A stretch of DNA of 6,230 nucleotides from an uncultured Clostridia bacterium (GTDB lineage: Bacteria; Bacillota; Clostridia; Oscillospirales; Acutalibacteraceae), in NCBI GenBank assembly GCA_937912045.1, contig CALDPI010000302.1, positions 1 to 6,230 of the forward strand, written 5' to 3'. Under the pieces are notes generated by a model, which saw only the letters and a program-made list of their open reading frames with translations, did no database searches and was not told the origin of the DNA. A program made the position numbers and the translations under genes. Numbering within the stretch: position 1 is the stretch's first letter; each line of letters begins with the position of its first letter. Below, piece after piece: positions 1 to 5,502 of the stretch.

Positions 1-493
1 GTGTCATTTTGCCATCGAGCATAACACCTGTTGCAAGTTTGTTAATCATTTCGTCGTTAACCTCACCGTTTACGGTCACGCGGTAGGTCTTGTTAACGTG
101 GCTTGACGGGTGTGTGAGCTTGTTGGCAAAGGCGCCGTCGTTGGTCATAATAAGCAAGCCCTCTGAATTGCGGTCGAGTCTGCCCACAGGAAACACGCGC
201 ACGCCGACATCCTCAACCAATGACGCAACACATTTGCGGTCCTGCTCGTCATTCATTGTGGTGACAAAGCCGCGCGGCTTGTGAAGCATTATGTAAACCT
301 TTTCCTTGACGGCTACAACACGCTTTCCGCTGACGGTTATTTTATCTCGAATGGGGTCAACCTTATCCCCAATTTGTGCAATGCGGCCGTTAACGCGCAC
401 CTTGCCGTTTGCTATGAGCTCCTCTGCCTTGCGGCGCGAAGCCACACCACACTCGGAGAGTGCTTTTTGCAACCTGATTTTATTATCCTTCAT
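1..493 (-). CDS. rluB: rRNA pseudouridine synthase, RsuA/RluB family (partial, C-terminus missing)
   Basis: The 164 visible residues are the N-terminal two thirds of an RsuA/RluB/RluE/RluF-type pseudouridine synthase, which isomerises a specific uridine in rRNA. Residues 6-50 form an S4 RNA-binding domain (RLQKALSECGVASRRKAEEL, then VRVNGR). The catalytic motif GRLDRNSEGLL lies at 104-114, with D107 as the expected nucleophilic aspartate, and LHKPRG at 70-75 is also typical. Family members are about 240 residues, so roughly 75 are lost at the window edge. The ATG start lies one base after the dacF stop, and an AAAGG about 12 bases upstream lies inside the end of dacF, so translation is probably coupled. 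The family is certain from the motifs. RluB (23S rRNA, helix 90-92 region) is preferred over RsuA (16S) because Bacillus rluB sits in a similar scpAB/dacB neighbourhood; substrate choice is an inference. Confidence 0.93.
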   Translation of the reverse strand, partial: MKDNKIRLQKALSECGVASRRKAEELIANGKVRVNGRIAQIGDKVDPIRDKITVSGKRVVAVKEKVYIMLHKPRGFVTTMNDEQDRKCVASLVEDVGVRVFPVGRLDRNSEGLLIMTNDGAFANKLTHPSSHVNKTYRVTVNGEVNDEMINKLATGVMLDGKMT

Positions 494-494
494 T

Positions 495-1616
495 TTATAC
501 CATCGCCTTTAGAAGCATTCTGTAATATTGCATTAATATTTTTAAAACGTTATTTCCCTTTATTGCGGGGGAGGAATGCAAAGCCGTAATATCAGCCTTT
601 TCAATAACCTCGTCCCCTATCATATATTCTACCCTGCCCACGACGTCACCAACCGTGACACCCGAATAGACAAATCGGGGAATATGAATCCTGCAGCGCA
701 GTCTGTTCCACTCGTCCTCTGTGAGTGCAAAGGTCTGATTGGGTGTAGAAACATCAATAAGCTCACGCGTGCCGCCCACAACGCTGAGCGGCGGTATCTG
801 CACGTCCTTTGCCGCCTTTTCAACAAGGCACGAAAAGCCATAGTCCAGCATGGCGGTGTGGTCTGCCCAATCGTCAGGGGCGGAAAGGGTCACCGCGATG
901 AGATTTTTATCACCACGCTGTGCCGAGGACACAAGGCATCTGCCCGACTTTTTTGTAAAGCCTGTTTTGACGCCGATTGCGCCGTCATACTGAAAAAGCA
1001 GCTTATTATGATTTTTCAGCGTACGGTCATACGGTGGATTTCCGTAGCACAGCTTTGCATACTGTGAGGAGGCCGCCGTTCTGAACTCGGTATTTTGCAT
1101 TGCATACCTTGCAAGGCGCGCCATATCCTCGGCTGTGGAATAATGTCCGTCAGCATCAAGTCCCGACGGGGTTTTAAAGCTTGTGTTTTTAAGGCCGATT
1201 TGCGAAGCCTTTTTATTCATAAGCTCGACAAAGTCGGACACGCTGCCCGAAACGGCGATTGCGGTGGTATTTGCCGCGTCGTTGCCGGATGCGAGCATCA
1301 TACCATAAAGCAAATCGCGGTAAGATACGGTATCCCCTGCGAGCAGGCCCATTGAGGAGCCTTCGACCGTGACCATCTCTTTAGTGGTGACAAGGCGCCG
1401 CTCGAGCGAGCCGCTTTCACACAGCAAAAGTGCGGTCATTATTTTGGTTGTGCTCGCCATTGGGAGCTTTTGCTCACTGTTTTTTGACCACAGCACCTCA
1501 CCTGTCGTGCCGTTTATCAGCACGGCGCTTTTGGCGGAAACCGAAAGTGCAGAGGCACGCGGCACCGAAAAGAAGATAAGTGAGAGAGCCACTAAAACAC
1601 AACAAAATCTTTTCAT
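495..1616 (-). CDS. dacF: D-alanyl-D-alanine carboxypeptidase (DacF/DacB type, peptidase S11, PBP5-like)
   Basis: This is a 373-residue low-molecular-weight penicillin-binding protein that removes the terminal D-Ala from peptidoglycan pentapeptides outside the membrane. Residues 1-24 are a Sec signal peptide (MKR, hydrophobic core, cleavage probably after ASA). The three active-site motifs are intact: STTK at 55-58 (S55 acyl-enzyme serine, K58), SGN at 110-112 and KTG at 217-219. Residues about 268-345 match the beta-rich PBP5 C-terminal domain. The last 20 residues (NVLKILMQYYRMLLKAMV) can form an amphipathic helix that would anchor the protein on the outer membrane face. Length is normal for the family. 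The ATG has AGGTGA five to six bases upstream. That ribosome site and the start codon lie in a perfect inverted repeat, listed separately. The gene follows ytfJ after 41 bases and is followed by rluB after one base. Context next to ytfJ and scpAB suggests a spore-cortex role like Bacillus DacB or DacF; which of the two it equals is not settled by sequence alone. Confidence 0.95.
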   Translation of the reverse strand: MKRFCCVLVALSLIFFSVPRASALSVSAKSAVLINGTTGEVLWSKNSEQKLPMASTTKIMTALLLCESGSLERRLVTTKEMVTVEGSSMGLLAGDTVSYRDLLYGMMLASGNDAANTTAIAVSGSVSDFVELMNKKASQIGLKNTSFKTPSGLDADGHYSTAEDMARLARYAMQNTEFRTAASSQYAKLCYGNPPYDRTLKNHNKLLFQYDGAIGVKTGFTKKSGRCLVSSAQRGDKNLIAVTLSAPDDWADHTAMLDYGFSCLVEKAAKDVQIPPLSVVGGTRELIDVSTPNQTFALTEDEWNRLRCRIHIPRFVYSGVTVGDVVGRVEYMIGDEVIEKADITALHSSPAIKGNNVLKILMQYYRMLLKAMV

Positions 1617-1636
1617 AGTATCACCTATGAAAAGAT
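1607..1636 (-). promoter_or_regulatory. Perfect 12-bp inverted repeat over the dacF ribosome site and start codon
   Basis: On the minus strand ATCTTTTCATAG is followed by the six-base loop GTGATA and then CTATGAAAAGAT, an exact reverse complement. The Shine-Dalgarno AGGTGA spans the end of the 5' arm and the loop. The dacF ATG (1616-1614) is inside the 3' arm. In mRNA this could be a hairpin that limits ribosome access; in DNA it could be an operator palindrome. The repeat is directly seen; the regulatory role is inference. The stem has only four G:C pairs out of twelve, so it may be only moderately stable. Confidence 0.5.
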
Positions 1637-1657
1637 ATTTGTTATTCCGTTTTAATA

Positions 1658-2020
1658 TTACTCTTTCGACGTCATACCCTTAATTTTGTCAAGAATTTCG
1701 GGTGCGGCCTGAAGCAGTCGGTCAACCGAGGTGATTTCATTATTAATCGGCACGAATTTGACGTTTGTACCCGAGAGCACCAAAACACCCAAGGGGTTTA
1801 TTGAAACGCCTGCGCCGCCACCGCCGCCAAAGACCTGTTTATCCGTTTTCGAGGGGAAATCTGAGCCGCCTGTTGCCAGACCGAAAGCCACCTTGGACAC
1901 AGGAATGATTGAGGTGTCGCCAACCGTTACGGGTGTGCCGAGGACGGTATCCGAATCGACCATCGCACGAAGTTTTTCCATTGTGACGTCGATTATAGAT
2001 TTTATATTATTTTCGCTCAT
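1658..2020 (-). CDS. ytfJ: YtfJ/GerW family sporulation protein
   Basis: This 120-residue protein belongs to the YtfJ (GerW) family, which is found in spore formers and is linked in Bacillus subtilis to the forespore and to normal germination. No catalytic role is established. The signature is clear: GTPVTVGDTSIIPVSKVAFG at 28-47, GGSDF at 51-55, and a pentaglycine run with GAGVSINPLGVLV at 65-81. The N-terminus (1-20) is a short amphipathic helix, and the protein has no signal peptide or membrane segment, so it should be cytoplasmic. The ATG has an excellent GGAGG nine bases upstream, located inside the last codons of the DUF2953 gene; the two genes overlap by 14 bases. It is a little shorter than the Bacillus homologue as I recall it, with a reduced C-terminal tail. 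Co-occurrence with a DUF2953 gene is the usual arrangement (ytfI-ytfJ in Bacillus, from memory). Confidence 0.93.
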   Translation of the reverse strand: MSENNIKSIIDVTMEKLRAMVDSDTVLGTPVTVGDTSIIPVSKVAFGLATGGSDFPSKTDKQVFGGGGGAGVSINPLGVLVLSGTNVKFVPINNEITSVDRLLQAAPEILDKIKGMTSKE

Positions 2021-2600
2021 TTGCTTTTTCCTCCGTTAGTATTCTATATTCCTTATAAATTCCGTATGCTGCCACAAGCAGCCAAAACGGTGCAATATTT
2101 AGCCTTGCGTGAAAAGATATATCCGATTCGCCGGTTTCAAAATCCGATATTATGTCAACCTGTTTTGCCTTTATATCAAGCACAGAATAAAGATAGCGTA
2201 AAAACGGATACATCACAGAGCACACAGTGCCGTATTCTATTGCGGTGAGGGCCGCATCGTTTCCTGCGACTGTGATTTTAAGACGCAAATCACGCACAGA
2301 GCAATGCCGCAGCGCGAAAGACACACGCCCGAGCACGCGCTTTAAGAACGTCACACCTCTTTTAAGTGCCTCCGATACGCCAAAACGCCCAAAATATTCC
2401 TTTACTCTGTTTTTCTTCTTTGCAGGCTTTTCTTCCTCTACCGACTTTTGCTTTTTATCCTTGCGCGGTTTGATTTTAATGCCGAGGACCCGTACGTAAT
2501 AGGTAAATTCGTCATCGTAATTCAAAACAGCGGATGCAGGCAAAAAAAGCAAAAGCGCACAAAGCAGGATAAGCCCGACAATAACATACAAAGCTATCAT
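2007..2600 (-). CDS. DUF2953 domain-containing membrane-anchored protein (YtfI-like)
   Basis: The product is 197 residues long and has no assigned biochemical function. Residues 1-25 form one strongly hydrophobic segment (MIALYVIVGLILLCALLLFL), which probably anchors the protein in the membrane. Residues 45-68 are a highly charged Lys/Glu linker. The conserved DUF2953-like core is at about 95-185, with DLRLKITVAGNDAALTAIEYG at its centre (104-124) and a second hydrophobic stretch at 168-182 (NIAPFWLLVAAYGIY). The family assignment rests on this core and on the position directly before ytfJ, as in Bacillus ytfI-ytfJ. The ATG starts five bases after the scpB stop. The only Shine-Dalgarno-like element (GAGGT) is about 15 bases away inside scpB, so expression probably depends on coupling to scpB. 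The 3' end overlaps ytfJ by 14 bases. A role in sporulation or the envelope is inferred from context only. Confidence 0.85.
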   Translation of the reverse strand: MIALYVIVGLILLCALLLFLPASAVLNYDDEFTYYVRVLGIKIKPRKDKKQKSVEEEKPAKKKNRVKEYFGRFGVSEALKRGVTFLKRVLGRVSFALRHCSVRDLRLKITVAGNDAALTAIEYGTVCSVMYPFLRYLYSVLDIKAKQVDIISDFETGESDISFHARLNIAPFWLLVAAYGIYKEYRILTEEKANERK

Positions 2601-2605
2601 CTGCT

Positions 2606-3196
2606 TTATTCTTCGACCTCTTCCTCTGTCAAGGCGACCTCTTCCACCATAAGCTGTTCGCCGAGGTCAACCGCGGCCTCGTTTTCCTTTCCGGGAAGCG
2701 GCGGCAGCTCTGACAAGGATGATACCGAGAAGCACCTGAGAAAGTTTTTTGTCGTGCCGTAAAGCAGAGGTCTGCCCGGCAGCTCAAGTCGGCCGCACTC
2801 CTCTATCAGATTTTTTTCAACCAGCGTTCCGATTACGCCGGAGCAATCAACGCCGCGCACCTGTTCAACAAAGGACTTGGTAACGGGCTGATTATATGCA
2901 ATGACCGCCAAAACCTCGAGCGAGGCCTGCGAAAGCGGAGCGCGCCTGCGCATATCAAATGCGGTTTTAATCTGTTCTTCATATTCTTTCCTCGTTGCGA
3001 GCTGATATGCATTTTCAAGACGGAGAAGCTGTATTCCGCTTCCAGTTTCGTCAAGGCGTTTTTTAAGCTCATCTGCAGCTTTTTCTATATCCTCGGGCTC
3101 TGCACCCAGTGCCTTGGAAAGCTGTGCAATGCTCGTCGGCTCACCACCTGAGAAGAGCACCGCCTCAAGCGCGGAGGCAATTTCTTTTATTTTCAT
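2606..3196 (-). CDS. scpB: Segregation and condensation protein B (SMC-Scp complex subunit)
   Basis: ScpB is a 196-residue dimerising accessory subunit that binds the kleisin ScpA in the SMC-ScpAB complex, which organises and segregates the chromosome. Two winged-helix domains are visible: residues about 1-75, starting with IASALEAVLFSGGEP, and about 80-158. The second holds the family motifs LSQASLEVLAVIAYNQPVTK (88-107), EQVRGVDC (111-118) and GRPLLYGTT (141-149). The tail from 170 onward is acidic and probably disordered, ending in a Glu-rich run. Length is normal. The start codon overlaps the scpA stop as ATGA, and AAGGAGAG upstream within the scpA end gives a strong ribosome site, so ScpA and ScpB should be made in coordinated amounts. 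Confidence 0.97.
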   Translation of the reverse strand: MKIKEIASALEAVLFSGGEPTSIAQLSKALGAEPEDIEKAADELKKRLDETGSGIQLLRLENAYQLATRKEYEEQIKTAFDMRRRAPLSQASLEVLAVIAYNQPVTKSFVEQVRGVDCSGVIGTLVEKNLIEECGRLELPGRPLLYGTTKNFLRCFSVSSLSELPPLPGKENEAAVDLGEQLMVEEVALTEEEVEE

Positions 3197-3906
3197 TTTT
3201 TATCTCTCCTTAGGGTTATCTCTGCGTCGGGCTTGTCCGTATCAATCGTGATTCTGTTTGCCTTGCAAAGCTCGAGCACTGCAAGGAAGGTTGCGACAAG
3301 CTCTGAACGGCTTTCACAGGATGAAAAGAGTGTTGATATTTTCTGTTTGCCGCGGCCGACAAGCTTTCGCATTACGAACACGATTTTTGTCGAAACGGCA
3401 ACAATCTTTTTGGCAACAATCTTTGTAAAGGCTGTGGCAGGCGGCGGAAGCTTTCGCATTCCCCTGCCGGCCGCCGACATATATGCCGTATATAAAATAT
3501 CCGGTTCGTGCACGAGCTCATACGTGCTGTCAAACTCGAGCTGTTCGGGTTTTCTTATGAAGGTTTTAAAGCCGTCGGTCATTGTAGAGAGCTTTTCTGC
3601 CATTTCTCTGCAAATCTTATACTCTATCAGCTCACCCGTTAGTTCCTGCTTCAGCACCTCGATTTCGTCGTGCTGGGGCAGCAGGCTTACCGTTTTCATA
3701 TAAATAAGGCGAGCCGCCATCTCCAAAAATTCGCTCTGCACGTCCATATTCTGCTCGCGCATAGCGTCAATCTGGGCGAGATACTGCTCAAGCAGCTCGG
3801 CAACGGGGATATCATAAATATTCAGTTTGTTTCTTGAAATAAGCTGTAAAAGCAAATCGAGCGGTCCCTCGAAGCAGTCCAGCTTATAAGAAAGAGTTGT
3901 TTCCAT
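3193..3906 (-). CDS. scpA: Segregation and condensation protein A (kleisin)
   Basis: ScpA, 237 residues, is the kleisin that bridges the SMC heads and binds the ScpB dimer. The N-terminal kleisin domain is typical: YKLDCFEGPLDLLLQLI at 7-23, then IYDIPVAELLEQYL at 30-43 and SEFLEMAARLIYMKTVSLLP at 58-77. The C-terminal winged helix (about 185-235) carries SRSELVATFLAVLELCKANR (199-218), a standard signature for SMC-head binding. The ATG lies four bases after the stop of the M50 protease gene, and GGTGA six bases before it overlaps that stop, so translation is likely coupled. The 3' end overlaps scpB by four bases. Odd point: residues 161-170 are a tandem five-residue repeat (TKIVA, KKIVA) in the linker before the winged helix, coded by a 15-base tandem duplication, listed separately. 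Confidence 0.97.
   Translation of the reverse strand: METTLSYKLDCFEGPLDLLLQLISRNKLNIYDIPVAELLEQYLAQIDAMREQNMDVQSEFLEMAARLIYMKTVSLLPQHDEIEVLKQELTGELIEYKICREMAEKLSTMTDGFKTFIRKPEQLEFDSTYELVHEPDILYTAYMSAAGRGMRKLPPPATAFTKIVAKKIVAVSTKIVFVMRKLVGRGKQKISTLFSSCESRSELVATFLAVLELCKANRITIDTDKPDAEITLRRDKK
3397..3426 (-). repeat. 15-base tandem duplication within scpA
   Basis: On the plus strand two adjacent 15-base units (3397-3411 and 3412-3426) both start GGCAACAATCTTT and differ at one base (TT against GT at the end). In the scpA frame they encode KKIVA and TKIVA, at residues 161-170, so the frame is kept. The site is the linker before the C-terminal winged helix, where length variation should be tolerated. 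Confidence 0.8.
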
Positions 3907-3910
3907 TTAA

Positions 3911-4582
3911 TCACCCGAATATCAATGCGGAAAGTCTGAATATTCCGCTGAAAATAGAGTATGCGATGTTTGAAAGTCCTGCGCCGACGTTGAAAACGTA
4001 AAACAGCAACACAATAATCAGAAAAGAATATCGCTCAAGGCGCATTATTGTATAATAATATCTGTTCGGAAGCACCGCCGACAGTATGCGTGAGCCGTCA
4101 AGCGGGGCTATGGGAATCAGATTGAAAAGGCCGATATAAAGGTTGAATATTACGAGATATTGCATCACGTAGAACAAAACCAGCGGAAAAAGAGAATCGG
4201 TTTTATACGCCCAGGAAAAAACAGGCGCGGAAAATATACCGACAAGCAGAGCACAAAGAAAATTTGAAAGTGGGCCTGCAAGTGCGGTTATTGCCATATC
4301 GCGCTTGGGGTTTCTGAAGTTATACATATTTACCTGGACGGGTTTTGCCCAGCCGAAGCCGAAGAGTATTATCATTAAAGCGCCCATAAAATCTATGTGT
4401 GCCATCGGATTCAGCGTCATTCTTCCCTGATAGCGCGGTGTGTTGTCGCCAAGCTTTATTGCGGCAAAGCCATGCGCCAATTCGTGTATTGGCGACACAA
4501 GAAAAATGAGTATTAAACTGGCAAAAAGTGAGGACAGCAGATTATACCACGTGAAGTTCCCTCTCAGCACCATTAACAGCAA
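3911..4582 (-). CDS. M50-family site-2-protease-like membrane metalloprotease
   Basis: This is a polytopic membrane zinc metalloprotease of the M50 family (small YwhC-like type without a PDZ domain), expected to cleave substrates within the membrane. Counting from the upstream GTG at 4591, the zinc motif HELAH is at residues 36-40 inside the first membrane helix. The second motif is NLIPIAPLDGSR at 157-168, where D165 is the expected third zinc ligand. LAGPLSN (104-110) is the conserved loop before the next helix. Five or so hydrophobic segments are visible (about 18-35, 66-80, 101-120, 135-157, 189-205). Start choice: the GTG at 4591 has its GGAG directly adjoining and overlapping, whereas the in-frame TTG at 4582 has GGAG eight bases upstream, so I prefer TTG; the ATG at 4573 is a further option. 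It is first in the operon, four bases before scpA. M50 genes near scpAB are common in Firmicutes. The substrate is unknown. Confidence 0.92.
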   Translation of the reverse strand: MLLMVLRGNFTWYNLLSSLFASLILIFLVSPIHELAHGFAAIKLGDNTPRYQGRMTLNPMAHIDFMGALMIILFGFGWAKPVQVNMYNFRNPKRDMAITALAGPLSNFLCALLVGIFSAPVFSWAYKTDSLFPLVLFYVMQYLVIFNLYIGLFNLIPIAPLDGSRILSAVLPNRYYYTIMRLERYSFLIIVLLFYVFNVGAGLSNIAYSIFSGIFRLSALIFG

Positions 4583-4590
4583 GCATACCA

Positions 4591-4594
4591 CTCC
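4591..4594 (-). promoter_or_regulatory. Ribosome binding site that favours the TTG start of the M50 gene
   Basis: GGAG on the minus strand lies eight bases before the in-frame TTG at 4582-4580. The first possible start in the frame, GTG at 4591-4589, overlaps this element and so cannot use it. The ATG at 4573 is 17 bases away, which is too far for efficient use. Confidence 0.55.
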
Positions 4595-4610
4595 AATCTA
4601 TACAAAATTT

Positions 4611-4639
4611 ATTATACAACAAAACGCAATATTTTACAA
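4611..4639 (-). promoter_or_regulatory. Housekeeping (sigma-A) promoter of the M50-scpAB-ytfJ-dacF-rluB operon
   Basis: Read on the minus strand, TTGTAA (4639-4634) is a four-of-six match to the -35 consensus, followed by a 17-base spacer and a perfect TATAAT -10 box (4616-4611). Transcription would begin near 4604, leaving a leader of about 20 bases before the TTG start of the M50 gene. The promoter sits just after the terminator of the preceding operon. No other promoter of comparable quality was seen to its left. A forespore or mother-cell promoter inside the operon is not excluded. Confidence 0.75.
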
Positions 4640-4643
4640 CAAC

Positions 4644-4675
4644 AAAAAACCGCAAATCAAACGATTTGCGGTTTT
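4644..4675 (-). terminator. Rho-independent terminator of the rpoD-TSCPD operon
   Basis: On the minus strand a 13-bp perfect stem (AAAACCGCAAATC with GATTTGCGGTTTT, arms 4675-4663 and 4658-4646) closes a GTTT loop and runs into a tract of six T. It begins two bases after the stop codon of the 179-residue gene. The A tract on the other arm makes it symmetrical, but no plus-strand gene ends here, so only minus-strand use is expected. Confidence 0.92.
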
Positions 4676-4677
4676 AA

Positions 4678-5217
4678 TTACATATTATTCTCTTTGACCT
4701 TTTCTTCAATGACCGAGCTGAACCAGCAATATATGGTTTCGCCCAGCTCCTGATATATCGGGTCGCCGTCGTGCGAGCAGAGCATTGCAAAGGTCTGACC
4801 TATACGTCTGACCACATCGTTACCGCGGCGATATGCGAGAAAATAGAAGGAAAACGCACCCGTATCCGAGGTGTAATTATAAAGCTCGGGCGCTTTTTTC
4901 TTCAGCGTGTCGAGGAAGCTCTTCTGTGCTATGCCTGCCTCTGCTTCGCTGCTGCAAAAACGCTCAAACCCGACGGTTACCGTGAAGCTGAGCAGCAAAA
5001 GTCGCTGCATTTCCATATAATCGTCGTCTGTATCGGGGTCGATAAAGGCGGTCTTTCCGGCCTCTATATACTCGTCCGCCAGCGTGGCGCCAAGGCATTT
5101 TGCCCTTGCGGCATCAATCGTTGCAAGTCCGTTTTTGGTGTTTTGGGACTGCGTGTTTCGTTTTATGCTCTCGGATGGCTTTTCGCCCGCTATTTTTATG
5201 TCCTTATCTTCCTGCAA
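4678..5217 (-). CDS. Conserved-looking hypothetical protein downstream of rpoD, function unknown
   Basis: I do not recognise this 179-residue protein with certainty. It may belong to one of the numbered DUF families known from Clostridia (DUF6553 comes to mind from memory, unverified). Residues 1-30 are polar and probably disordered. The rest looks like a soluble, mostly helical domain with no signal peptide or membrane anchor. Notable blocks are DPDTDDDYMEMQRLLLLSFTV (60-80), GAFSFYFLAYRRGNDVVRRIG (120-140) and AMLCSHDGDPIYQELGETIY (144-163). There are four cysteines (41, 88, 147, 164), without zinc-finger spacing. The start is TTG: an in-frame stop lies just upstream, and a strong AAAGGGTGA is six bases before it. 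It is the last gene of the sigma-factor operon, 18 bases after the TSCPD gene, and a strong terminator follows its stop. That it is real is well supported by ribosome site, spacing and terminator; any role is unknown. Confidence 0.8.
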   Translation of the reverse strand: MQEDKDIKIAGEKPSESIKRNTQSQNTKNGLATIDAARAKCLGATLADEYIEAGKTAFIDPDTDDDYMEMQRLLLLSFTVTVGFERFCSSEAEAGIAQKSFLDTLKKKAPELYNYTSDTGAFSFYFLAYRRGNDVVRRIGQTFAMLCSHDGDPIYQELGETIYCWFSSVIEEKVKENNM

Positions 5218-5223
5218 GACACT

Positions 5224-5232
5224 TCACCCTTT
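5224..5232 (-). promoter_or_regulatory. Ribosome binding site that fixes the TTG start of the 179-residue gene
   Basis: AAAGGGTGA on the minus strand lies six bases before the TTG at 5217-5215 and just after the TAG of the TSCPD gene. Its own TGA is in frame with the TTG, so no longer form is possible. The first in-frame ATG is at residue 68, well inside the conserved-looking part. Confidence 0.75.
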
Positions 5233-5235
5233 GCT

Positions 5236-5487
5236 CTACATTTTTGATTTGATTTGCTTGAGAGCCACAGCAAGCTGGTCGGGACAGGAGGTGTTTTTGA
5301 AGCCGCATTTTACATCTGTAAGTCTTTCAATCACGTCATCAATTTTCATCCCTGCGACAAGCTTTGATATACCCTTTGTGTTGCCGTTACAGCCACCCTC
5401 AAAGCTTACGTTCTTTATGGTGTCGTCCTCTATTTCCACCGTGATGGAACGGGAACAAACCCCTACTGTTTTATATGTGTAAACCAT
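5236..5487 (-). CDS. Free-standing TSCPD domain-containing protein
   Basis: This 83-residue protein matches the small stand-alone TSCPD family (TIGR03905-like), related to the C-terminal cysteine-rich domain of class II ribonucleotide reductases. The name-giving motif TSCPDQ is at 66-71. GGCNGNTKGIS (31-41) and the N-terminal YKTVGVCSR (5-13) are also characteristic. Four cysteines, C11, C33, C61 and C68, could bind zinc or another metal; this is an inference from the pattern. The biochemical role of the stand-alone form is not established. Length is normal. The ATG lies 15 bases after the stop of the sigma factor gene, and only a weak TAGGT element about 13 bases upstream, at the sigma-gene stop, serves as ribosome site, so expression may depend on coupling to rpoD. 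Confidence 0.92.
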   Translation of the reverse strand: MVYTYKTVGVCSRSITVEIEDDTIKNVSFEGGCNGNTKGISKLVAGMKIDDVIERLTDVKCGFKNTSCPDQLAVALKQIKSKM

Positions 5488-5502
5488 AGCTTTTATTCAT
5501 AC

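Noticed and set aside
576..1067. Long plus-strand open frame of 163 codons opposite dacF
   Set aside because: It is antisense to an intact carboxypeptidase with all three active-site motifs; its translation shows no family features, and no ribosome site was evident.
1637..1657. A separate sporulation promoter (sigma F or G type) before dacF
   Set aside because: The gap has AT-rich hexamers, but I could not fit a convincing -35/-10 pair of either type; only the inverted repeat is supported.
1807..1830. Low-complexity GCC/GCC run as a possible repeat element
   Set aside because: It encodes the conserved pentaglycine stretch of YtfJ and is explained by coding constraint.
2833..3072. Minus-strand 79-codon frame within scpB
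   Set aside because: It lies in another frame entirely inside the clear scpB gene, with an Arg-rich product and no motif.
3233..3703. Plus-strand open frame of 156 codons opposite scpA
   Set aside because: scpA is unmistakable on the other strand; the Ser-rich translation is a typical antisense artefact.
4771..5247. Plus-strand open frame of 158 codons opposite the 179-residue gene
   Set aside because: The minus-strand gene has the better support (ribosome site, operon spacing, terminator directly after its stop). The plus-strand translation is cysteine- and basic-rich without recognisable motifs, as expected of a shadow frame.
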